A stretch of 41,867 nt of DNA from Acinetobacter sp. (GTDB lineage: Bacteria > Pseudomonadota > Gammaproteobacteria > Pseudomonadales > Moraxellaceae): contig JASLHF010000168.1 of NCBI GenBank assembly GCA_030152275.1, positions 1 to 41,867 on the forward strand, in the 5' to 3' direction. The notes under the pieces were generated by a model. The model was given only the letters and a program-made list of their open reading frames with translations, searched no databases and was not told where the DNA came from. Of this stretch, positions 35,007 through 41,867 are shown in pieces. A program made the position numbers and the translations under genes. How positions within the stretch are numbered: position 1 is the stretch's first letter; each line of letters begins with the position of its first letter.

Positions 35007-35483
35007 ATGGCAAACAGAATTAATTCAGACCAAGCAGTAGAGCATGCTTGGAAATATTTTGAGTTACATTCCAATCAAAGAACCACTCTATTCAATTATT
35101 TTCTTTTTATTATGGCTGGTCTTGGGGCTGCATTAGGTGCCATCCTTCAAGCATCTAATAAGTTCTCCTATGTTGGAATTTTCATCAGTTTTTTTGTTGT
35201 ATTAGTATCAATTATATTTTGGAAGCTAGATGATCGAACTTCTTTCTTAATAAAACAATCTGAACAAGTTTTTCAACGCTTAGAAAGAAATTCATCAGTT
35301 GATATTGGTATCTTCTGTAATGAAGATGCTAATTTGAACAAAGCCAACGAAGATAGAAACATTTTTAATCAGATTATTACATATGGAAAGTTATTTAGAT
35401 CAACTTTTCTTATTACGGGGATTGTAGGTATCTTCGGTATTATTCTTTTCATTTTGATATCATTAGGTTGTATAAGTTTATGA
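35007..35483 (+). CDS. small membrane protein at the end of the CBASS operon
   Basis: 158 aa with three likely membrane helices: about 27-48 (LFNYFLFIMAGLGAALGAIL), 52-71 (YVGIFISFFVVLVSIIFWKL) and 133-155 (FLITGIVGIFGIILFILISL). Between the second and third lies a ~60-residue soluble, charged segment (SFLIKQSEQVFQRLERNSSV). Small membrane proteins are found as ancillary CBASS genes (Cap19), and this could be one; I am not sure of that family. A GGATG-type ribosome site is weak. A plus-strand terminator lies 168 bp downstream, so this is the last gene of the plus-strand unit. Confidence 0.72.
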   Translation: MANRINSDQAVEHAWKYFELHSNQRTTLFNYFLFIMAGLGAALGAILQASNKFSYVGIFISFFVVLVSIIFWKLDDRTSFLIKQSEQVFQRLERNSSVDIGIFCNEDANLNKANEDRNIFNQIITYGKLFRSTFLITGIVGIFGIILFILISLGCISL

Positions 35484-35650
35484 GTTTCTGTTTAACATAA
35501 AATCTCTTATGGCTGAAAACAGACATTTTAATTGGGAAATAACATAGCTGTATGCTTAAGTATAACTTCCAAACTCTACCTATAGGAATTGGGCCGAGTA
35601 TGACTCAATTCCTTTGAATATCCTAATAGCTTTTTTAGCTAATAATGTAT

Positions 35651-35680
35651 AAGTCAAGAATTTTGACTTGAGCTATTTTT
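35651..35680 (+). terminator. intrinsic terminator ending the CBASS unit
   Basis: AAGTCAA (35651-35657) pairs with TTGACTT (35663-35669), followed after a few bases by six T. It overlaps the last codons of the convergent YagK-like gene. Confidence 0.75.
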
Positions 35681-36623
35681 TGATCCCTCTACGCTTGGTA
35701 TTCTCAAACTGCCCTTTCCCAAAAGTTTGCATGTTCCTTAAACACTTTACTCTTAGACGCTGTTCGTCCTTAGCAGGATCTGTAAGATATTCAATTACAG
35801 TAACGAATCTTTCCCAATCCCCCTCATTGTTTCTCGACACCATTCCAATTCCAATATCACAACCTGCCATGCGTAGTTTAAGAATGTATTCCTTATTATG
35901 AAGGTTAAAATAGCAACCATGTCCTTGAGTAATCTCTTGCCATTTCTCCCCTACACGTTGCGCATAATAAGAGCCATTTTGTACTTTAGTTCCATCATAC
36001 ATAAGCAATAGGTGTACGTGATAACCACGTTCCTTACCCTGTTCAATTGCCCATGAATATCCATGAAGATTACTAAAGAAAGTATCTTGATTAGATAGTC
36101 TATTACGCATAATTTCAAAATGACGATAGAATTGCTCTATTGTGATTTGCTGTTTTGAATCATTTAAATATCCTAAGTCAACACGAACGATGAGAAGCTT
36201 TGTATAGTGATTAAATAGCTGTTCAGCATATTCCAGCAGGCTTTCAGTATTATCTTGTTCTTGCAGCCTAAACTGATGCAGATCTCGCTCAATCTCTCCT
36301 TTTAACATCTTAAGCATCTTTTCATAAAATGCTAGTTGCTCATCATCGAATTCCAAAACAAAATCATAACTATCTATTTGTTTTACAACCAGATCAAAGC
36401 GGATTTGATCAATAAGCAATTTCAGCATTATGAAGGCTTTAATATAATCACTATAGTAATAATCAGGATTGTAAATGTTATTAAATAGCTCAAGCAACTC
36501 TTTAAAATCTTGTTTTTGAGAATAATTAAACCCAGTAATATTAATATCGATGACAAATTTTTCAACTGCAAATAGGATTTCAGTTTCAGAATAAGGCTTG
36601 GTACTCAGTGTAGTGATTGACAT
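35673..36623 (-). CDS. YagK/YfjJ-family (inovirus Gp2-like) protein
   Basis: 316 aa. The C-terminal ~170 residues match the YagK/YfjJ domain found on CP4-type prophages and in inovirus Gp2-like proteins: YSWAIEQGKERGYHVHLLLM, YAQRVGEKWQEITQGHGCYF and VIEYLTDPAKDEQRLRVKCL. HVHLLL resembles the metal-binding strand of HUH replication or relaxase enzymes (HxH), so a replication initiator role is plausible. The N-terminal half is helical and not recognised. AGGAG lies eight bases before the ATG. On the opposite strand to CBASS, near the right border. It is the best candidate for a replication or mobilisation protein in the island. Confidence 0.8.
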   Translation of the reverse strand: MSITTLSTKPYSETEILFAVEKFVIDINITGFNYSQKQDFKELLELFNNIYNPDYYYSDYIKAFIMLKLLIDQIRFDLVVKQIDSYDFVLEFDDEQLAFYEKMLKMLKGEIERDLHQFRLQEQDNTESLLEYAEQLFNHYTKLLIVRVDLGYLNDSKQQITIEQFYRHFEIMRNRLSNQDTFFSNLHGYSWAIEQGKERGYHVHLLLMYDGTKVQNGSYYAQRVGEKWQEITQGHGCYFNLHNKEYILKLRMAGCDIGIGMVSRNNEGDWERFVTVIEYLTDPAKDEQRLRVKCLRNMQTFGKGQFENTKRRGIKK

Positions 36624-37134
36624 GTGATATCTCCTAAGAAAATATTTTCACCATCACATCAGTCATTTCTATATTTTTTAATTATTGCACTTCCAATTTA
36701 AAAATTTATTAATATAAAAATTTAAACTTAAACATACTTATTATTAAATCATAAAAAATTCAGCACAATTAAAATTCAAAAATAATGATATAAATCCAAA
36801 TTAATTTATAAATATTCTAAAGTAATAATATAAGTAACCAACTAACAGGTTCAGAAATATATATAGAAATAACCTGAAAATCTTGAGTTTTTCATCTATT
36901 TCAGCCCTTCATTATTAGAAATACACTAGAAGACAATGTAAGCTAAAGTTAACCAATTCCATAAAATCAAATACTTATATTAGACAAAAAACAATTAAGC
37001 TACCTAAATATCAACTATATATCACCCAAATATCATCAAAATACAAATGAAAATGACTCAATATTTTTCTTGATTTATCACTAAATTCAAATAATAATTA
37101 GCGATAAAATTAATTGTAATATCAAAGATCAAAA
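36624..37134. other. 511-bp AT-rich non-coding region
   Basis: Extremely AT-rich, with many short A and T runs, between the divergent YagK-like gene and the 304-aa gene. No gene, terminator or strong palindrome seen. Low melting stability makes it a possible replication origin for the YagK-like protein; that is speculation. Confidence 0.4.
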
Positions 37135-38049
37135 ATGAGCGGATTTGACCCAGGAACCAACGACATAAACGACCAATTCAATAGTTTTACAGAAGATCAA
37201 TTTTACTGGTTACATGAGTGTCTATTTCCTCAAAATCAAAGTGAAAGAAGTATTGGGGATATTAATTTATTAAGAAAAGAGTGTTTAAACCTCTTAACAA
37301 ATAATCAAAAAACTCAAGCAGAAATATTAAATAAGTTAGAGCTATTAAAAATTATTTCTGAAACTTTTTTTAATTGGATATCTGATACAGATACTAGAAA
37401 TTTAATATGGGTAAAACGTAAAATAGATTTCGAATTACTCAAACAAAACACCTCATTCTTTGGAAAAAGCAACAATGAAAAAACATTTAATAGCAAATTT
37501 AGACTTTGTATATCTTTTAATGAAATTTATTCAGTAAATCCAGAAATTAATAATTACACCATACACAAACCCTACCTTAATGCACATGATAAAAAAATTA
37601 AATTTGTTGAGAATCTTAAAAATCAATGGAGCAATTGGATAACACAAACAGCTAATTTTTCAAATTGGCTCGAAAAATTAGATCAAAATGCTCTTCAGTG
37701 GTGCTACAACTACATTTCCAAGAAAGAATCACCCCTTACAAAAACTAATATTGAGAAAAATATAACACCCATCAAAGTATTGATTTTAATTGATAATATT
37801 ACATTTGAAACAATTGATTCTTATACAATTTATATAGATAGATTAAAAAAATCTTGGTCTCAATATAAATTTAAATCTTCTAATAAAGTAAAAAATAAAT
37901 ATCATCTCCCACTAACTAAAAACTCTATAAATATTTTAGAACAACTAGCTGAATTTAAAAATAAAAGTGAAGCTGACGTTATGGAAGAACTTTTAAAAAA
38001 GGAATTTAAAAAACTAATGTGTGATGAGCGAGGAAATTTAAAATACTAA
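37135..38049 (+). CDS. unrecognised protein with possible ribbon-helix-helix C-terminus
   Basis: 304 aa, not recognised; very Asn/Lys/Ile-rich and lower in GC than its neighbours, which points to an origin elsewhere. The N-terminal ~250 residues are mostly helical with several Trp (FNWISDTDTRNLIWVKRKI, NLKNQWSNWITQT). The last ~45 residues (YHLPLTKNSINILEQLAEFK then NKSEADVMEELLKKEFKKLM) look like a strand followed by two helices, the pattern of a ribbon-helix-helix DNA-binding domain. It could be a regulator or DNA-binding partner of the nearby YagK-like protein. No clear Shine-Dalgarno. Last gene before the right border. Confidence 0.65.
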   Translation: MSGFDPGTNDINDQFNSFTEDQFYWLHECLFPQNQSERSIGDINLLRKECLNLLTNNQKTQAEILNKLELLKIISETFFNWISDTDTRNLIWVKRKIDFELLKQNTSFFGKSNNEKTFNSKFRLCISFNEIYSVNPEINNYTIHKPYLNAHDKKIKFVENLKNQWSNWITQTANFSNWLEKLDQNALQWCYNYISKKESPLTKTNIEKNITPIKVLILIDNITFETIDSYTIYIDRLKKSWSQYKFKSSNKVKNKYHLPLTKNSINILEQLAEFKNKSEADVMEELLKKEFKKLMCDERGNLKY

Positions 38050-38486
38050 ATAAGATAAGATTTTACAGTATTATTTAAGTTCCTGAATCTACTATTTTCA
38101 AACCAATAACAGATTCAGGTAATATAATAAATGCAACTAGCCTACAAGAGCTTACAGTCCAGTTATTGTAAGATCCCACTATACAAATGAAACTTTATCA
38201 GGTTAACAACTATTTGTTATTGTGCTACTTTCAAAAAATCAATCAATGTTGAATGTTCAGAGTTTTTTAGGCCTAAAGTGTATCCACTTTAAATTTTGGT
38301 TAAGGTTATCTTTTACTTGTCTAATTTTCTTGAAAAAAAGTATAATCAAATCAGAAACCGTTAATCACGCTACTCTGATAACTATCAGTGTATAAATTAG
38401 TACTTTTATTTTTTACGGTATATTTTGCGGTAAAAAACCAAATTCAATAAATATTATTTATATTTTTCAATTATATACCTACACAC
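38050..38486. other. right-end non-coding region of the island
   Basis: No gene. Holds an inverted repeat (38082-38119) and two boxes like those before the integrase: TTTTACAGTATT at 38061-38072 and TTTTACGGTATA at 38411-38422, compared with TTTTACAGTATA at 7727-7738. These could be integrase or excision-factor arm sites. Confidence 0.5.
38082..38119 (+). repeat. inverted repeat downstream of the 304-aa gene
   Basis: CCTGAATCT (38082-38090) and AGATTCAGG (38111-38119) match perfectly with a 20-base loop. No T run follows, so it may be an imperfect terminator. Confidence 0.55.
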
Positions 38487-38509
38487 TTCGAGTCCCGCAG
38501 GGCGCACCA
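38487..38509 (+). repeat. right attachment site (copy of tRNA-Arg 3' end)
   Basis: TTCGAGTCCCGCAGGGCG-C-ACCA copies the last 23 bases of the tRNA with one change (C for T at tRNA position 72). C72 would pair properly with G1, so this copy is probably the native tRNA end pushed away by the insertion. Confidence 0.9.
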
Positions 38510-38516
38510 TGCATTC

Positions 38517-38540
38517 CCCTGCTTCTGTGCAGGGAGTTTT
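38517..38540 (+). terminator. displaced original terminator of tRNA-Arg
   Basis: CCCTGC (38517-38522) pairs with GCAGGG (38529-38534), followed by AGTTTTCGTTT. It begins eight bases after the CCA of the right attachment site, the usual spacing for a tRNA terminator, and has no gene of its own to end here. Confidence 0.8.
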
Positions 38541-39056
38541 CGTTTCATTCTATTTTTACCAATAATCAGCCCATAGCCTAAATAGAACATCCTCCATTTT
38601 TCCAATCCATTGTCAGCCAATTTCATAAAAGAAATTCATCCGCCAGCCTTTACACGCTGTTATAGATTGATGAAAACTCTTAAAATCACATTTAAGCCAT
38701 AGCTTCTTAGGCCATAATTAAGATCAGCATAGCCAAATAATGTGATTGATTTATCAAAAAAATACTGTATTTATCACAAATAATAAAAAATAATTTAAAT
38801 CTACAAGTCAATTTTTTAAATAATTTATTTTTTAAAAACAAACAATTAAATTAAAATTATTTTAACAATAAGTGAAACTTCTTCCATCTCTAATATTTTT
38901 ATAAATGTTTTTATTCCTAGAGCATTTACTCTTATTTTTTTTGTGCTATTTTTGTCACATGGAGTAACAATTAACCGTATTGGAAATGATAAATCCTCCA
39001 TACCAATACACCTAATAAAAACCGCCCCAAAATTGCATACCAAGGAAAGACAAAGA
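38541..39056. other. AT-rich non-coding region before the first FadL gene
   Basis: About 500 bp of host-side spacer. An open frame extends upstream of the FadL start from 38943, but it lacks a ribosome site and signal-peptide character. Promoter of the porin gene expected here; no clear operator seen. Confidence 0.45.
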
Positions 39057-40313
39057 ATGAAATTAAAAACGCTAACAACTGCCTTAATTCTTGCCTCATT
39101 ACCAGCAACTGGCGTATTTGCTGCAGCATTAGATCGTTCTGGTCAATCTATTGCCGCATTTTTACAGCCGGGCAATTATTTTGAAGCAGGTATTTCTGTT
39201 CTCAATCCTGATGTTTCAGGTACAACTAATGCCGCCTTGGGCAGTCAAGCAACTGGCGATATGGCTGGTGATTATTATTTCCCTTCTGCAGCTTTAAAAT
39301 TACAGCTGACAGATAATTTTTCATTTGGTTTACTATATGATCAACCATTTGGCGCAGACGCTGAATACACACAATCTGCTGCATTTACCAACCCTTATCA
39401 AGGAAATACAAAGGTTGAGGTAAACACACAAAATATTTCCATGATTTTTGGCTTCCAGCCAACTCAAAACTGGAATATTTATGCAGGTCCCGTTTATCAA
39501 ACAGTTAAAGGTGATGTATCCCTTCGTGGCGCAGCTTATAGTGTTTTAGGCGGTGTACACCCTAATTTAGGTGCCTTACCAGCCACATCACTGCCTGGCT
39601 ATGATGCCAAAATCAGCGAAGATGGTTCTGTTGGCTGGCTGGCTGGTTTAGCGTATCAAATTCCTGAAATTGCACTTAAAGCATCTCTAACCTACCGCTC
39701 TGAAATTGATCATGATATATATGTCAATGAAACAATTCCTAGCCTTACCGCTCTAAGTTCCGGCTTAGTCACAAGCCCATACACCGAAGGTAAAACAACA
39801 ATTACCACCCCTCAATCTGTTAACCTTGATTTTCAAACCGGTATCATGGCTGACACTGTTGCGTTTGCCAATCTGCGCTGGGTAAACTGGAAAGACTTCT
39901 CCATCCGCCCAAACAAGTTCGGACAAGCAGCCAAACTTCTCGGACAAAATGCAAATGTAAATCAACCTAATGGCTTTGATTTAGTCGCTTATTCTGATGA
40001 TCAAATTTCAGCGACTGTTGGTGTTGGTCGTAAGCTTAGTGAACAATGGGCAGGCAACGTTTCTGTTGGCTATGACACTGGCGCAGGCAACCCTGTTTCA
40101 ACTTTAGGCCCAACAGAAGGCTATTGGAGCGCAGGTGTCGGCGTTCAGTTCAGCCCTGCTGCCAACTACTTTATTGCAGGCGGTGTTAAATACCTATGGC
40201 TGGGTGATGCTGATGCGCAATCAGGCTCTCAGTTTGGCACACCAGCAACAGTGGCCAAGTTTGAAGACAACAATGCTTGGGCATACGGCCTGAAAATTGG
40301 TTACCGCTTCTAA
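39057..40313 (+). CDS. FadL-family outer-membrane transport protein (first copy)
   Basis: Outer-membrane beta-barrel that admits hydrophobic compounds such as long-chain fatty acids or aromatics (FadL/TodX family). The start is ATG 39057, with AAGGA ten bases upstream, because it gives a clean signal peptide MKLKTLTTALILASLPATGV ending FA-A. A longer frame from 38943 would bury it. The mature N-terminus ALDRSGQSIAAFLQPGNYFE is the plug/hatch region. Alternating beta-strand pattern follows (SFGLLYDQPFGADAEY, LAYQIPEIALKASLTYRSEI, NPVSTLGPTEGYWSAG), ending in a terminal aromatic YRF. 418 aa, normal length. Followed by a terminator and a paralogue. Confidence 0.88.
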   Translation: MKLKTLTTALILASLPATGVFAAALDRSGQSIAAFLQPGNYFEAGISVLNPDVSGTTNAALGSQATGDMAGDYYFPSAALKLQLTDNFSFGLLYDQPFGADAEYTQSAAFTNPYQGNTKVEVNTQNISMIFGFQPTQNWNIYAGPVYQTVKGDVSLRGAAYSVLGGVHPNLGALPATSLPGYDAKISEDGSVGWLAGLAYQIPEIALKASLTYRSEIDHDIYVNETIPSLTALSSGLVTSPYTEGKTTITTPQSVNLDFQTGIMADTVAFANLRWVNWKDFSIRPNKFGQAAKLLGQNANVNQPNGFDLVAYSDDQISATVGVGRKLSEQWAGNVSVGYDTGAGNPVSTLGPTEGYWSAGVGVQFSPAANYFIAGGVKYLWLGDADAQSGSQFGTPATVAKFEDNNAWAYGLKIGYRF

Positions 40314-40328
40314 TAATATGATGTAATA

Positions 40329-40358
40329 AATAGGCTGCAGTTCACTGCAGTCTATTTT
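40329..40358 (+). terminator. intrinsic terminator between the two FadL genes
   Basis: AATAGGCTGCAG (40329-40340) pairs with CTGCAGTCTATT (40345-40356) with one G-U and a TTCA loop, then T. The two porin genes are therefore separate units. Confidence 0.85.
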
Positions 40359-40604
40359 AAATGTCTAAAATTAAGGCATTTAAACTATCCTCTAAACACC
40401 CTGCTCCAAATAAAATATTTACTCTAATTATTATTTAAAAATCATTTAGATAGATTGCTTTAAATAGAACTATTGCTCTATACAACTATTTTTTTTGCAT
40501 TGTTCAGTTCATTTATAGAGCTGTCTAAAGTATTTACTCATTTTTTTAATATGTTACTTTCCCTACATTGATTGTTGACTAAAAGTTACAAACAGGGAAA
40601 ACTC

Positions 40605-41819
40605 ATGCAGCTCAGCCAGTTATCTAAAGCTATTCTTATCACATTATTGCCTTCTACTTCTGTATTTGCGGCAGGCCTAGACCGTTCAGGACAGTCTATT
40701 TCAGCCTTTTTACAGCCCGGCAATTATGCAGAGGCAGGAATTTCCGTACTCGATCCAACCGTAGAAGGTAAAGCAAAATCATCTTTGGGCGGCGGCAATC
40801 TTTCAGATATGGGTGATGACTATTACTTCCCTAGCGCTGCGATTAAAGTTCAAGCGACAGATGAAATTTCATTAGGTCTTTTATACGATCAGCCATTTGG
40901 AGCAGATGCAACTTACGGCATTGATTCTGGCTTATTTAATCAAGGTACGGAATCAACAACAGTAAAAGTGCGCACAAACAATTTAACTGCGCTGATTGGC
41001 TATCAGCCCACTGAAAACTGGAACTTCTATGCCGGCCCAGTATGGCAAACAGTAAAAGCGGATATCTCTTTACGCGGCAGCGCTTATTCACTGCTCAGCG
41101 GCTATGACATTCATGTTAAGCAGAAAGACGCATATGGCTGGGCTGCCGGTTTTGCTTACCAAATTCCTGAAATTGCGTTAAAGGCAGCCGTAACGTACCG
41201 TTCTGAAATTAAACACAAAACTAATGCGGTAGAGACAAGCAATTTAGCAACTTTAGGTGCAAGCATTCCATCAACAGGACACCCATACAGCCCTTATAAA
41301 CCCTTTTTAGCAACTTTAGGCTATAAAGAAAGTACCCTCGATGCCACCACACCTCAATCTGTCAATGTTGATTTGCAAACAGGGATTACGGCCAATACGT
41401 TAGTGTTTGCAAACCTGCGCTGGGTACACTGGGATCAATTTGCTGTAAAACCGGCTTTGTTAGCTCAAGCTTCATCATTTGCAGCTGGCAAAGCTCAAAA
41501 TTTAATTGATTACTCAGATGATCAATACTCTGTAACAGCAGGTTTATCGCGTAAATTTAATGATCAATGGGCCGGTACAGCGGCAATTGGCTGGGACTCA
41601 GGCGCTGGCAACCCCGTGACTACATTGGGCCCTACTGAAGGTTACTGGAGTGTTGGCCTAGGCGGTCAATACAGCCCTGCAGAAAACTATTTTATTCAAG
41701 CAGGGGTAAAATACTTCTGGCTAGGCGATGCTGAAGCGCAAACTGGCGGACAAGTAAAAGCAGACTTTACTGATAACCATGCTCTAGGCTATGGCTTAAA
41801 AATTGGTTACAAATTCTAA
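40605..41819 (+). CDS. FadL-family outer-membrane transport protein (second copy)
   Basis: 404 aa from ATG 40605, preceded by AGGGAAAA. Signal peptide MQLSQLSKAILITLLPSTSV ending FA-A. It is clearly a paralogue of the preceding gene: shared DRSGQS, LLYDQPFGAD, LRGSAYS/LRGAAYS, AYQIPEIALKA, NPVTTLGPTEGYWS and a terminal GLKIGYKF. The loops differ, notably around residues 215-250, suggesting different substrates. The pair arose by tandem duplication, though not recently, as many positions differ. Has its own terminator. Confidence 0.88.
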   Translation: MQLSQLSKAILITLLPSTSVFAAGLDRSGQSISAFLQPGNYAEAGISVLDPTVEGKAKSSLGGGNLSDMGDDYYFPSAAIKVQATDEISLGLLYDQPFGADATYGIDSGLFNQGTESTTVKVRTNNLTALIGYQPTENWNFYAGPVWQTVKADISLRGSAYSLLSGYDIHVKQKDAYGWAAGFAYQIPEIALKAAVTYRSEIKHKTNAVETSNLATLGASIPSTGHPYSPYKPFLATLGYKESTLDATTPQSVNVDLQTGITANTLVFANLRWVHWDQFAVKPALLAQASSFAAGKAQNLIDYSDDQYSVTAGLSRKFNDQWAGTAAIGWDSGAGNPVTTLGPTEGYWSVGLGGQYSPAENYFIQAGVKYFWLGDAEAQTGGQVKADFTDNHALGYGLKIGYKF

Positions 41820-41834
41820 TATTTTTGTGCAAAC

Positions 41835-41857
41835 AAGGCTCTTCTTAGAGCCTTTTT
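41835..41857 (+). terminator. intrinsic terminator after the second FadL gene
   Basis: AAGGCTCT (41835-41842) pairs with AGAGCCTT (41847-41854), TCTT loop, then a T run. Confidence 0.9.
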
Positions 41858-41867
41858 GTTTTTATAA

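Larger units (their letters stand above)
7608..38486. mobile_element. integrative genomic island in tRNA-Arg(CCT), defence cargo
   Basis: About 30.9 kb bounded by a 23-bp imperfect direct repeat of the tRNA 3' end, with an integrase reading inward from the left border. Mobility genes: integrase, AlpA regulator, recombination-directionality-factor-like gene, YqaJ exonuclease, DUF932 gene, and a YagK/YfjJ gene. Cargo: type I restriction-modification, Abi, a broken Fic gene, a YaaW-like pair and CBASS. I find no relaxase, coupling protein, type IV secretion genes or capsid genes, so transfer would need a helper. Boundaries come from the repeat and are well supported; the class of element (ICE remnant, mobilisable element, satellite) is open. 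Confidence 0.9.

Noticed and set aside
7608..38486. Island as a complete prophage or ICE
   Set aside because: No capsid, tail, lysis, relaxase, coupling protein or type IV secretion genes were found.
38943..39056. N-terminal extension of the first FadL gene
   Set aside because: It would place the signal peptide 38 residues inside the protein; the ATG at 39057 has its own ribosome site.

Overview
The window looks like an Acinetobacter chromosome, carrying a genomic island of about 30.9 kb rich in anti-phage genes and inserted in a tRNA-Arg(CCU) gene. The host assignment rests on AT-rich DNA and on the gene complement at the two flanks: an SPFH (QmcA-like) protein, PutP, IspA, a PAS-GGDEF protein, PrpF and AroP on the left, and two tandem FadL-family porins on the right. 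The species cannot be fixed from sequence alone.

Left flank (1-7607): a truncated SPFH gene, putP, then ispA, a diguanylate cyclase and prpF on the minus strand, aroP on the plus strand, and tRNA-Arg(CCT) at 7532-7607. Most units end in clear intrinsic terminators.

Island (about 7608-38509): a P4-type tyrosine integrase starts 175 bp after the tRNA. The last 23 bases of the tRNA recur at 38487-38509 with one mismatch, and the tRNA's likely original terminator now lies beyond that copy. From left to right the island carries: (a) a Fic gene broken by an in-frame TGA; (b) a minus-strand block hsdM-hsdS-abi-hsdR followed by two unrecognised coiled-coil genes; (c) a plus-strand pair, a YaaW-like (UPF0174) gene and an unknown partner; (d) a minus-strand plasmid/ICE-like module with AlpA, a recombination-directionality-factor-like protein, a YqaJ exonuclease and a DUF932 protein, most with their own terminators, plus a group of four small lipoproteins and two very small ORFs; (e) a 225-base stretch of strong secondary structure (28844-29067); (f) a type III-like CBASS system, with capW and a nucleoside-phosphorylase-domain effector on the minus strand facing cdnC, cap7 (HORMA), cap6 (TRIP13), a DEDDh exonuclease (Cap18-like) and a small membrane protein on the plus strand; (g) a YagK/YfjJ-family protein and an unknown protein with a possible ribbon-helix-helix C-terminus, then the right attachment site.

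The island has an integrase, an excision-factor candidate, an AlpA regulator and recombination genes, but no recognisable relaxase, conjugation or capsid genes. It is best described as an integrative, possibly satellite-like or mobilisable element whose cargo is defence: restriction, abortive infection, CBASS and two candidate uncharacterised gene pairs.

Right flank (38510-41867): a mostly non-coding stretch followed by two paralogous FadL-family outer-membrane proteins.
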